From: DASVFB01 sp963815965
GTDB lineage: Bacteria; Actinomycetota; Thermoleophilia; Gaiellales; Gaiellaceae
Assembly (NCBI GenBank): GCA_963815965.1
Contig: CAWFIT010000003.1
Coordinates: forward strand, 1-64,000
Direction of reading: 5' to 3'
DNA length: 64,000 nucleotides
The notes under the pieces were generated by a model that did no database searches, was not told the DNA's origin, and saw only the letters and a list, made by a program, of their open reading frames with translations. Positions within the stretch are counted from its first letter, which is position 1. The number at the start of each line of letters is the position of its first letter. Both the position numbers and the translations under genes were made by a program. Positions 33,314-42,430 of this stretch are shown here, in pieces.

Positions 33314-36300
33314 CTAGCCGTCGACCGTCGCCGTGTCGCTGAACACCTGCAATTCGGTCGCGTGCACCTCGTTCGCACGCACGCTGGCGAGACAGTCGGC
33401 GTTGTTGGTCGGATCGTTGTCCTGGTCGCCTTGGTACGACGCCTGACCCGTGCACTGGTTCGTTCTCACGACGAACTTCACGTGCGTTGCCGGCGGTCCT
33501 CCGTTGGCGTCGAAGTAGCGCAGCGTCATATCCGGAGTGACCGGCCGCGGATTGACGGACGGGAACGCGTTGCCCGGTGACTGCACGATCCTCGTCCAGC
33601 CCGCGTCGATCGTGCCGTCGCATGTCGGGTTGGCCGGCTTGCCGGCCGTGCACGCGTAGGCATCGAACGAGCGCAGCGCCGTGAACCGGTTGTTGCCCGG
33701 CACGAGCAGCGCCGAGACGCCGAGGCTGGCGACTTGCACAGGCTTCGTGGTGCCAAGGGCGACGACGACCCAGCGCCCCGCGACCGGCGCGCCCGTCTGT
33801 CCGTCGTTCGTCGACTCGGTGTCGTCGATGAGGTTCCCGAGGCCCGTGTTCGTTCCGAGCGTGTCGCCGGTGATCGTGGCGCCCTGCGCGGCCGACGCGT
33901 AGTTCGTTGCGAAGTGGATCGCGATGTTGCGCGTCTGGCCCGGCTGGAGGTTCGGCACCTTGAATCGGACGAAGCCGTAGCCGGGTGCGACGGCGACGAA
34001 GTTGTACGCCGTCCAGCGCTTCCCGACTGCGAGCGAGTTCGGCCCCGTCGGCACGAACTGCGCCGTGTCGTCGAGATTGCCCGTGGCATTCGTGCCGTCG
34101 CTGACGGTTGCCGGATCGGTGTCCGCGATCGGGGTCGACCGCGCCTCGTAGTCGCCGACGTAGATCTTCGCCTTCACCGGGCACCGCGGCGCCCTTGTCC
34201 TTCGTGTCGGCGGAGAAGTTGAGCGTCGCGTTGTTCGCCACCGGCGAGGAGAAGTCGGGCACCGGATTGGTGTCCGCGTTGCTGACGGTGTTCTGGAACT
34301 GGCCGAAGCCGCGCATCGCGAAGCCCTGCCAGAGCAGATCCTGGTTGGCGCCGCCGAAGCGGGCCAGGTCGGCGGCGAGCATCGCGTCGCGCGCCTGGAT
34401 CATCGTCGGGTTGCGCGGCATCATGACCATCGCGTCGTAGTAGTCCTGGATCCACTGCCGGTCGCCCGGGCACGCGCTCGGGGCGATCTGGCCACGGGCG
34501 CAGGCGACGTCCGTGGCCTCTCCGGGCGACGGGGTGCGCGAGAGGAACAGGTCACGGAGGTCCATCTGGACCGCGATCCAGATCTCGCCGTCGGCGTGCA
34601 CCTCCGGGCCGACGTTGTCGAAGCCGAAGTCGCCGTAGTTGAGCGGGTCGGTGTCGGGATTCTGGCCCGGCTTCGGGAACTCGCCGCCCATCGGTCGGCC
34701 CGCGAGGAAGTCGCGGATGCCGTTGTAGCCGTTGCCGGTGGCGTACGCGCCCTCGGTGTAGCGGTCGGCGCCCGCCGGGACCGGCAGGTGCAGCTCGTTG
34801 AAGGCCGCGAGCGCGTCGAAGTCGCCGAACGCCTCGCCCATCGCGCCGGCGGCGTTGCCCTGCCGGGCGCCGACGCCCTTGCCGATCATGCGGTTCTCGA
34901 TCAGGTGGCCGTACTCGTGGCCGAAGACGGCGAAGTCGTAGGCGCCGTCCACGCACGGCGCGTAGAACGAGGCGGCCAGGGGCTGCCAGACGAACTGGTT
35001 CGTCGTCGGGTGGCGGCCGTCGGCGCCGGTGCCCATGTTCGCGTTGTCGCGGCTGTCCGGTGCGCGGCGCCCGACTGCGCGTTGCCGATCAGCCCGTCGT
35101 TGCGCGAGCGGCGCCGCGATCGTCGGACCGCCGGGCGGCGGCGACGGGTCGTTCGTCGTGACGCCGTTGTTGTACTGCTGCGCGTTCCAGTGCCCCTCGT
35201 CGAAGCCGAGGTAGTACGCCCAGTCGTGCATGACGTTGTGGCCGACGAACAGGGAAACCGTCGAGGCCTCGATGTCGTTGCCGAGTCGGGTTCATCGCGG
35301 CGTTGACGTTGTTCGGGTTGCAGCCCGACGTGTACCAGGCGTCCGTGAAGGCCGGCTGGTAGTCGCGGGTCGCGCTCGTCGCCCGGACGAGAGCCGGGTT
35401 GCCGTAGACGCCGTGGTTCCCGCTCCACACCCGCGCGTCGTCGACGTTGTTGCCGATCGTCGCCGTCGTGCCCTGGTCGATGCCCGCGGAGTTGAGCTGG
35501 ACGTCCCACGGGAACTTCGAGGCGACGCCTATCGGGTAGACCGTCGTCGCTGGGTCGTCGCTCGCGACCACATCGCATCCGGCAGTCGCCGTCCAGCAGA
35601 AGAGCGAGCGGCCGTCCGTGGTCGGATAGTTCCACGGGAAGGCGTTCAGGTCGTTGAACGGCATCGAGTGCCGCGGCGCCAACCAGGTCGGGTTGTCGGA
35701 GATGTAGTCGACCTGGCTCTGGCGGTAGAGGATGTCGCCGGTCTGTGCGTCGACGACGACCTCGTAGCTCTCCAGGTTGCCGCCGGCGTTCGTCGTGACG
35801 GTCGCGTCGTACGCGGCCCGGGCACCGTGGTGCGGGGTCGCGAAGACGGCCTTCTTGACGTGCTGCGGCTGCGAGAGCCCTTGCACGGCGAGCGTCGTCG
35901 CGCCCGCCTGCGTGCTCTGCGCCGCGATGTCGAGAAGCGAGGTGTTCACACCCGCGTCGTTCGCGGCCTGCGTCCACGCTTCGGCGGGCCCGAGCTCGAC
36001 GTCGCCCGTCGCGTCGGCGCTTCCTCCGGTCAGGCTCGAAGACGCGTAGACGACGTTCCAGCCGTCGGCCTTCGAACCGACTAGCGCAACGGTCGCGACG
36101 CCGTCCGTCGACGCTACGCCGTCCGCCTGCTGGCGGAAGACGATCGCGTAGTCGTTCGTCGTGCCGACGAACGGTTGCGACGTCACCGCGGCGAGGCTAT
36201 CCGTCGAGTCGAGCCTGAACAGCGCCTTGTTCGCGTCGAGCCAGTTGCGCGCGGCCGACACGGCGTCGGGCGCCTGAAGTCCCTTGGCGACGTAGTTGCC

Positions 36301-36558
36301 GCTGTTGCTGACGGAAGACGCAACGCCGAACCGGTTCCAACTCACGTCCGCGCCGAGGGCGCTCGCGGCCGCGAGCTGATCCGCGGACGGCGCGACCGAG
36401 GCGCGCGAGTCGTAGTCGGGAAGAGCCGCCGGTGTGTGTCCCTCGATGTTGACGATTGCGCGGCCGGCAGATGGAAGCGCCAGCGCGAGAGTCGACAGCC
36501 CCACGACCAGCGCGATGCAGAACAATCGCCCGCGCGTCGAGCACATGCGGATGTGCAT
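33314..36558 (-). CDS. Secreted M36 fungalysin-like metalloprotease, several frameshifts
   Basis: The ATG at 36558 follows AAGGAGG. A signal peptide (CIALVVGLSTLALALPSAG) and a long propeptide with repeated VVDAQTGDILYRQSQVDY-type segments precede the catalytic domain. There HEYGHLIENR supplies the zinc histidines and GEAFGDFDALAAF the third ligand, as in family M36. A beta-rich C-terminal domain of about 280 residues follows (from MKAKIYVGDYEARS). The frame changes near 35285, 35110, 35070 and 34180; the short 35070-35110 stretch carries compensating shifts. The full product would be about 1,080 residues. Expected role: extracellular proteolysis after propeptide removal. Confidence 0.85.
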
Positions 36559-36623
36559 TTCCCCTCCTTAAATTCATCCAGCCTGGGCGCGCGGGAGAGT
36601 AACGCTTGGCGAACTGGCGTGCG

Positions 36624-36989
36624 TCAGCTCGCCGGGACGACGATCGTGATGCGGAAACGTCGCGCTGCGAGCGTGCAGGCGTCGCAGTTCGGTCGTCCAT
36701 ACGCACGCACAGTGGCCGTGCCTCGAGCACGCGCGTCGATCCGCCACTCGCTGAAGCCCGGATCGATCAGGTACTCGACCGGAGTCAGGACGATCGCCCT
36801 CGAGCTCGGGCGTGGCGTGCTCCAGAGCCAACGGTTCGACAGTCGAAGGGTCGCGGTGGAGGCGCGGCCTAGTCGGAACGTCTTGCCTGAGTCGGCCTGT
36901 GTGATCGGGCGACGCATCGGGGTGGCACTTGCGCCGAGCACGCTGATCAGTCCGACGGCAACTGTGACCAGGACCGCGATCCTGCGCAT
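36624..36989 (-). CDS. Small exported beta-rich protein, possible chagasin-like (I42) inhibitor
   Basis: A 121-residue protein with a signal peptide (RRIAVLVTVAVGLISVLGASA). The mature part reads SGKTFRLGRASTATLRLSN, RWLW, a middle with GFSEWRIDARARGTATVRAYG and a last strand RFRITIVVPAS. Strand order and the LRLSN..W segment recall chagasin-type cysteine-protease inhibitors, but the NPTTGYxW motif is not intact. It lies 65 bp upstream of the metalloprotease on the same strand. TATAAG ends 6 nt before the ATG. Confidence 0.5.
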   Translation of the reverse strand: MRRIAVLVTVAVGLISVLGASATPMRRPITQADSGKTFRLGRASTATLRLSNRWLWSTPRPSSRAIVLTPVEYLIDPGFSEWRIDARARGTATVRAYGRPNCDACTLAARRFRITIVVPAS

Positions 36990-37034
36990 GGTTCTCTTAT
37001 AGCGAGCCTGCGGATTTGCAAACACCGAGCGAGG

Positions 37035-37040
37035 TACAAT
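37035..37040 (+). promoter_or_regulatory. -10 element TACAAT of rnpB
   Basis: TACAAT is followed by TTTGGG, and the RNase P RNA begins at the next T/G (37047). A TTGCAA at 37016-37021 is too close to be a standard -35. This site calibrates the -10 to start distance at 6 nt. Confidence 0.6.
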
Positions 37041-37046
37041 TTGGGT

Positions 37047-37393
<347 letters not shown>

Positions 37394-37398
37394 TACGG

Positions 37399-37424
37399 AA
37401 AAAGCCTCGGCAACGGGGCTTTTT
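37399..37424 (+). terminator. Intrinsic terminator of rnpB
   Basis: AAAAAGCC pairs with GGCTTTTT around a 10-base loop and ends in a T tract. This is the clearest rho-independent terminator in the window. Confidence 0.85.
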
Positions 37425-37448
37425 CTATGCCTCTGCTAGACAACGGAC

Positions 37449-38693
37449 ATGCCTCAGCGGTCGGCAGTCGCACTTCTCGCGGTGCTCGCACTCGCGGGCT
37501 GCGGGCACTCGCGGTCGGTGCAGACGAGTACCGCTACGCGGTCGGTCACGACTACGGTCACGCGCACTGTGACGACGACGGTGCCGCGCGCAGGAGCGCC
37601 CGTGCCCACGCCGGTGCCCGCGCCCGCGCCCGCGCGAAGACTCGTGGTCGGCGCCGTCGAGGACGAGGCGAAGTTCGCCCCGACCGACGCGGACGCGAGT
37701 GCGCACATGGCGCGGGCGAGAGATGCCGGCTTCCGCGCAATCGCGTTCAGCGCCTTCTGGCGACCGCCGCTTCGCGAGCTACCCAAGGTGGAGCGTGATG
37801 CGTTGCGGCGTGCAGCGCGGGCCGCTGTCGCCGCGTCGATCACGCCGATAGTCGACGTCGCCCAGTTCGGCGGCGATACGCCGTTGACGGATGCGGAGCG
37901 CGAGGAGTTCGCGTCGTTCGCCGCGTCGGTCCCGCGCCTCGTGCCGCAGGTCGAGCACGTCGTCGTCGGCAACGAGCCGAACACGAACCTCTTCTGGAGA
38001 CCACAGTTCGACGCGTCCGGCGGAGACGTGGCCGCTCAGGCCTACGAGCGCCTGCTCGCGCGGAGCTACGACGCAATCAAGGCGTTCGCGCCGAACGTCG
38101 AGGTGATCGGCGGCGGCCTCGCCGCGCGCGGCACCGACCGTCCCCGTGGGAAGCGGCCGACACATTCGCCGACGGCTTTCATCCGCGACCTCGGCGACGC
38201 CTATCGCGCGAGCGGCCGGTCGCTCCCGCTCATGGACGCGTTCTCGATCCACGTGTACGGCGAGTCGTCTCATGTCCCGCCGACGCATCCGCACCCGTTC
38301 GGCAGCACGATCGGCATCGCCGACTACGACAGGCTGGTGCGCCTGCTCCGCGAGGCACTCGGCCGCACAACGCCCGTCGTGTACGGCGAGTACGGCGTCA
38401 ACACGACGATCCCGCCTGGAGAGGAAGCGGCCTATACCGGCAGCCAGGTCGACTCGAAGCATCCGGTCGACGCGTCGACGCAGGCCCGCTTCTACTCGCA
38501 GGCGATCGCACTCGCGGCCTGCCAGCCGCTCGTCGAGATGCTCCTCTTCTTCCACGTCACGGACGAGCCCCAACTCGAGCACTTCCAGACCGGCATGTAC
38601 TACGCCGACCGAGCTCCGAAACCAGGGCTCGATCAGGTGGCGCAGACCGCCGACGCCGCGGCGGCCGGGACCGTTCCGTGCCCCCGCCGCTAG
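37449..38693 (+). CDS. Lipoprotein with glycosidase-like (clan A) TIM barrel
   Basis: A 414-residue exported lipoprotein: signal and lipobox in LLAVLALAGCGHS, a Thr/Pro-rich linker of about 45 residues (TVTRTVTTTVPRAG, then PVPAPAPA), then a TIM barrel. VVVGNEPNTNLFW fits the acid/base Glu at the end of strand 4, and VVYGEYGVNT fits the nucleophile Glu of strand 7 of clan GH-A. FSIHVYGES supplies a typical active-site His/Tyr. It is probably a surface-anchored glycosidase; the substrate is unknown. Confidence 0.75.
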   Translation: MPQRSAVALLAVLALAGCGHSRSVQTSTATRSVTTTVTRTVTTTVPRAGAPVPTPVPAPAPARRLVVGAVEDEAKFAPTDADASAHMARARDAGFRAIAFSAFWRPPLRELPKVERDALRRAARAAVAASITPIVDVAQFGGDTPLTDAEREEFASFAASVPRLVPQVEHVVVGNEPNTNLFWRPQFDASGGDVAAQAYERLLARSYDAIKAFAPNVEVIGGGLAARGTDRPRGKRPTHSPTAFIRDLGDAYRASGRSLPLMDAFSIHVYGESSHVPPTHPHPFGSTIGIADYDRLVRLLREALGRTTPVVYGEYGVNTTIPPGEEAAYTGSQVDSKHPVDASTQARFYSQAIALAACQPLVEMLLFFHVTDEPQLEHFQTGMYYADRAPKPGLDQVAQTADAAAAGTVPCPRR

Positions 38694-38750
38694 AGCATTA
38701 GCCGCGGGGCGGTTATGCTTGCACCAAGCGCCAACGACCAAGGAGTGGAA

Positions 38751-38864
38751 ATGCGCGCAGCTTCATGTCCATCGAGAAGGCCTTTTTTGACCTATCTGGA
38801 GGGTATGACGCTTGCTTCGCACAACGCTCAACTTGGGAATTCTGGCGCATGTAGACGCCGGTAA
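38751..38864 (+). CDS. Small upstream ORF overlapping the TetM-like gene, possible leader peptide
   Basis: A 37-codon frame with the best translation signal in the region: AAGGAG, 5 nt, then ATG. It reads MRAASCPSRRPFLTYLEG and ends CRRR. It overlaps the first 53 bases of the TetM-like gene in another frame. TATGCT at 38714-38719 could drive it. Many antibiotic-inducible ribosome-protection and methylase genes are controlled by such leader ORFs, in which drug-stalled ribosomes change access to the main start. That role is inferred. Confidence 0.4.
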   Translation: MRAASCPSRRPFLTYLEGMTLASHNAQLGNSGACRRR

Positions 38865-40753
38865 GACAACTCTCACCGAACGGCTGCTTTACGGCGCCGG
38901 CGTCATCGCCGAGATCGGAAGCGTCGACAAGGGGACGACGCAGACCGATTCGCTCGCGCTCGAGCAGCAACGCGGCATCACGATCAAGTCGGCCGTTGTC
39001 TCGTTCGCGATCGACGACGTCACCGTCAATCTGATCGACACGCCCGGCCACCCCGACTTCATCGCCGAGGTCGAGCGCGTCCTGAGCGTCCTGGACGGCG
39101 CCGTGCTCGTGATCTCCGCCGTCGAAGGCGTACAGCCGCAGACTCGGATCCTGATGCGCGCCCTTCAGCGGCTACGCATCCCAACGCTCATGTTCGTGAA
39201 CAAGATCGACCGAGGCGGCGCCGACTGCGAGCGCGTGCTCCGCGAGATCCAGGACAAGCTGACGCCGGCGGCGGTGGCGATGACCTCCGCCGGCGACGAG
39301 GGCGGCCGCGCCGCCTCCGTGACGCCGCACCCCATCGACGACGCCGACTTCGAGTCGCGCCTGGTCGGCGTGCTCGCGGACGACGATGACGAGTTGGTGC
39401 GCCAGTATCTCGACGACGACACGACGGTTTCGTCGCGGCGACTGCGCGAGCGCGCTCGCGGCGCAGACGAGAAAGTCACGCGTCCACCCTGTCTTCTGCG
39501 GCTCGGCGCTCACCGGCGCCGGCGTCGACACGCTTACGGGCGGCATCGCGGAGTTGCTGCCGACCAGCTCCGGCGACGACACCGGACCGCTCTCGGGGCT
39601 CGTCTTCAAGATCGAGCGCGGCCCCTCCGGCGACCGGATCGCCTACGCGCGCATGTTCTCCGGCACCGTCCACACACGCGACCGCGTGCACTTCGGCCGC
39701 GACGGAGAAGCCAAGGTGACGGCAATCAAGGTCTTCGACGACGGAACCGAGGCCCAGCGCCCGTCGGTCTCGGCCGGCGAGATCGCGAAGGTCTGGGGCC
39801 TCGGCGGTGTTCAGATCGGCGACAGCATCGGCGACGCTGACCGGGCGATGCCGCATGAGTTCCCGCCGCCGACGCTGGAGTCGGTCGTCGCGCCTCGAGA
39901 TCTCGGCGAGCGACAGCAGCTTCGCGTCGCGCTCACGCAGCTTGCCGAGCAGGACCCGCTGATCAACGTTCGACAAGACGACTCGCGCCAAGAGTTGTCC
40001 GTGTCGCTCTACGGCGAAGTCCAGAAAGAGGTCATCCAGGCGACGCTCGCAACCGACTACGGCCTCGACGTGACTTTCCGCGAGACGACGCCGATCTACA
40101 TCGAGCGCCCGATCGCTACCGGCGAGGCCATCGAAGCCCTGCACGCGGAGACGAACCCGTTCAACGCCACGATCGCGTTCCGTGTCGATCCGGCGCCGCC
40201 CGGCTCCGGGATCGAATTCGGGCTGCAGGTCGATCCGCTGACGGCGCCGCTCTACGTCTACAAGACGCTCGAGAGCTTCGCGGCGCACATGGACGAGTAC
40301 GTCCGCCACACGCTGCAGGAGGGACTCCACGGATGGCAGGTGAGCGACTGCACGGTGACGATGACTCGCTGCGACTACAGCATCGCGGACGGTCCACCGT
40401 CACGCCGTGGACCGACGAGCACGGCGGCCGACTACCGCAAGCTCACGCCGTTGGTTCTCATGCAGGCGCTCACGCACGGAGGCACGGTGGTCTGCGAGCC
40501 GACGGTGCACGTTGTCCTCGAGATTCCTGCGGACACGATCGGCGCCGTCATTGCCGCTGTAGCGCGGCTCGGTGGAGCCGTCGAGACGCCGTCACTGCGG
40601 GGTGACCTCGCAGTCGTCGAGACGGTTCTGCCCGAAGGGCGTGCACGTGACCTCCAGCGGCAGCTGTCCGGGCTGACGCGCGGCGAGGGCGTACTCGAGT
40701 CGGCGTTCGCTGGCTACGAGCCGGTGATCGGCGAGCAGCCGAGCCGCCGCTGA
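38812..40753 (+). CDS. TetM/OtrA-like ribosomal protection GTPase (EF-G family), one frameshift
   Basis: An EF-G-type translational GTPase of the tetracycline-resistance (TetM/TetW/OtrA) branch: LNLGILAHVDAGKTTLTERLL, QRGITIKSA, LIDTPGHPDF and FVNKIDR, then domain II, and the EF-G domains III-V with PLTAPLYVYKTLESFAAHMD. It starts at TTG 38812 after GGAGGG with 8-nt spacing. The frame shifts at about 39449-39452; removing one C gives RLREALAAQTRKSRVHPVF. The gene length of 3n+1 agrees. It would dislodge tetracycline or a similar inhibitor from the ribosome, or have a housekeeping role in translation. Confidence 0.87.
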
Positions 40754-40776
40754 GCCGGTTCAGCCACGATGCGTCC

Positions 40777-41370
40777 GTGTTCAACTCGCTGACCGACGCG
40801 ATCTCGGGCTCCAACTGGGCCTACCTGATCATCTTCGGGATCGCGTTCCTCGATTCGTTCTTCCCCGTAGTCCCGAGCGAGACCGCCGTGATCACGGGCG
40901 GCGTCCTTGCGGGTGGCGGCGAACTTTCGATCGAGCTCGTGCTCGTCGCTGCGGCCGCAGGTGCGTTCGCCGGCGACAATTTCACCTACGCGCTCGGCAA
41001 GCTGTTCGGTCCCCGCCTCTCGCGGACGCTCTTTCGCGGCAAGCGCGCGCAGAGCACCTTGACGTGGGTGCATGGCGCACTGGAGAAGCGAGGCGGCTTG
41101 CTGATCGTCACCGCGCGATTCATACCGGGGGGACGAACGGCGACGGCCTTCACGTGCGGGTTGACGGCGTACCCTTGGCGCCGCTTCGTGTTGTTCACGA
41201 TCATCGCCGGGACGTTCTGGGCGCTGTACGCGGGACTGCTTGGCTACTTCGGTGGCAAGACCTTCGAGAATCAGCAGTGGAAGGGTCTGCTCGTCGCGTT
41301 CGCAATCGCCGGCACTGTCACGGTCACGATCGAGGTTGTGCGCCATCTGCGTGAGCGCAACACCAACTAG
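40777..41370 (+). CDS. DedA/VTT-domain membrane protein
   Basis: A 197-residue DedA-family protein. A first reentrant helix region has FLDSFFPVVPSETAV. The signature G-x-F-A-GD-x-x-x-Y is in GAFAGDNFTYALGK, and R-F-I-P-G-x-R is in VTARFIPGGRTATAF. Three further helices follow. DedA proteins act in lipid-carrier (undecaprenyl phosphate) or phospholipid flipping and proton-motive-force homeostasis. The start GTG 40777 is the only one consistent with the first helix. Confidence 0.88.
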   Translation: MFNSLTDAISGSNWAYLIIFGIAFLDSFFPVVPSETAVITGGVLAGGGELSIELVLVAAAAGAFAGDNFTYALGKLFGPRLSRTLFRGKRAQSTLTWVHGALEKRGGLLIVTARFIPGGRTATAFTCGLTAYPWRRFVLFTIIAGTFWALYAGLLGYFGGKTFENQQWKGLLVAFAIAGTVTVTIEVVRHLRERNTN

Positions 41371-41379
41371 CCTGGCGCT

Positions 41380-41612
41380 GTGGAAGACCGCGACTACGTC
41401 GTACGGGACAACGCGAAAAGGCGGCGCTACGAGCTGCTGGTCGACGGCGAGTGCGTCGGCGAGATCCTGTACAGCACGGCGTGGTTCGAGCGGTGGGCAA
41501 GCAAGTGCGCGTCTGGGCGCAGACGTCCGCCTACGCGCGTTGCGTCTCCGACGATCTCGTCGGCTGCCTCGAAGCGGCGATCGTCGCGGTCGACCGCCTG
41601 CACGTCTACTGA
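41380..41612 (+). CDS. Small conserved protein, frameshifted
   Basis: The first 30 codons from GTG 41380 read EDRDYVVRDNAKRRRYELLV and DGECVGEILY, a two-strand start like small acetyltransferase-type or DUF1876-like proteins. After about 41478 sensible protein continues in the next frame: RAVGKQVRVWAQTSAYARC, then DDLVGCLEAAIVAVDRLHVY to the stop at 41612. A single indel would restore a ~77-residue gene. The family is not recognised with certainty. Confidence 0.5.
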
Positions 41613-41649
41613 CGGAACCATCATCCGCCCCTCGCCGATGAGGCCGATC

Positions 41650-41655
41650 TAAGCT
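41650..41655 (+). promoter_or_regulatory. -10 hexamer TAAGCT for the flavin reductase-like gene
   Basis: TAAGCT, then GCCGCG, then the ATG at 41662. This again gives the 6-nt leaderless spacing. Confidence 0.45.
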
Positions 41656-41661
41656 GCCGCG

Positions 41662-42372
41662 ATGCAGGCGAAGATCAAGGAGAAGCGCGAAGTCGCGAAG
41701 GGGACCCTGATGGTCGTCTTCGACCTGCTGGGCGAGGAAGTCGACTTCCGTCCCGGGCAGTACTTCTGGGTCACGTTGCTCGACCCGCCCTACGACGACG
41801 AGAAGGGACCGCGACGGCACATCTCGGTCGTGACGTCGCCGAACGAGCGCGGTGTGCTCGGCCTCTGCACACGCCTGCGCGACACGGCCTTCAAGCGCTC
41901 GCTCGCGGAAATGCCGGTTGGAGCAAACGTCGACGTCGAGCAGCCGAAGGGGAGCTTCCTGCTCCCGGAGGAGACCGACACGCCGTTCGTCTTCATCGCC
42001 GGCGGGATCGGAATCACCGTCTTCCGCTGCATGTTGCGCTACATCGCCGAGGAGGGACTGCCTCATCGCGTCACGCTCGTCTACTCGAATCGCGACCGCG
42101 AGTCGACGGCATTCCTGGACGAGCTCACGCAGCTCGAGAGTGAGAACGCCAACATTCGGCTCGTGCTGACGATGACCGACGACCCAGGTTGGGAGGGTGA
42201 GACCCGAAGGATCGATGCCGCTCTGCTTCGGGAGAAGCTCGCCGACGACCTGACGGCTTACAGGTATCTCATTGCCGGGCCACCGGCGATGGTGGAGGCG
42301 ATGAGCGAAACGCTCCGGCAGGAGGGCGTTGCAGAGGAGCAGGTCCAGGCCGGCAGCTTCAGCGGCTACTGA
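41662..42372 (+). CDS. FAD/NAD(P)-binding ferredoxin reductase-like protein
   Basis: A 236-residue oxidoreductase of the ferredoxin-NADP+ reductase superfamily. The FAD-binding barrel has PGQYFWVTL and RRHISVVTSPNE, in place of the classical RxYS/T. The NAD(P) domain has FIAGGIGITVFRCMLRY and ends YLIAGPPAMVEAMSETL. It lacks an Fe-S domain, so it must pass electrons to a separate partner. A C-terminal GSFSGY replaces the aromatic lid. Confidence 0.87.
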   Translation: MQAKIKEKREVAKGTLMVVFDLLGEEVDFRPGQYFWVTLLDPPYDDEKGPRRHISVVTSPNERGVLGLCTRLRDTAFKRSLAEMPVGANVDVEQPKGSFLLPEETDTPFVFIAGGIGITVFRCMLRYIAEEGLPHRVTLVYSNRDRESTAFLDELTQLESENANIRLVLTMTDDPGWEGETRRIDAALLREKLADDLTAYRYLIAGPPAMVEAMSETLRQEGVAEEQVQAGSFSGY

Positions 42373-42430
42373 GACAGCACGAACCTCCATAATCCCGGCG
42401 CGGCAGGCGTCCGACAGGAAGGGGTGCAAG

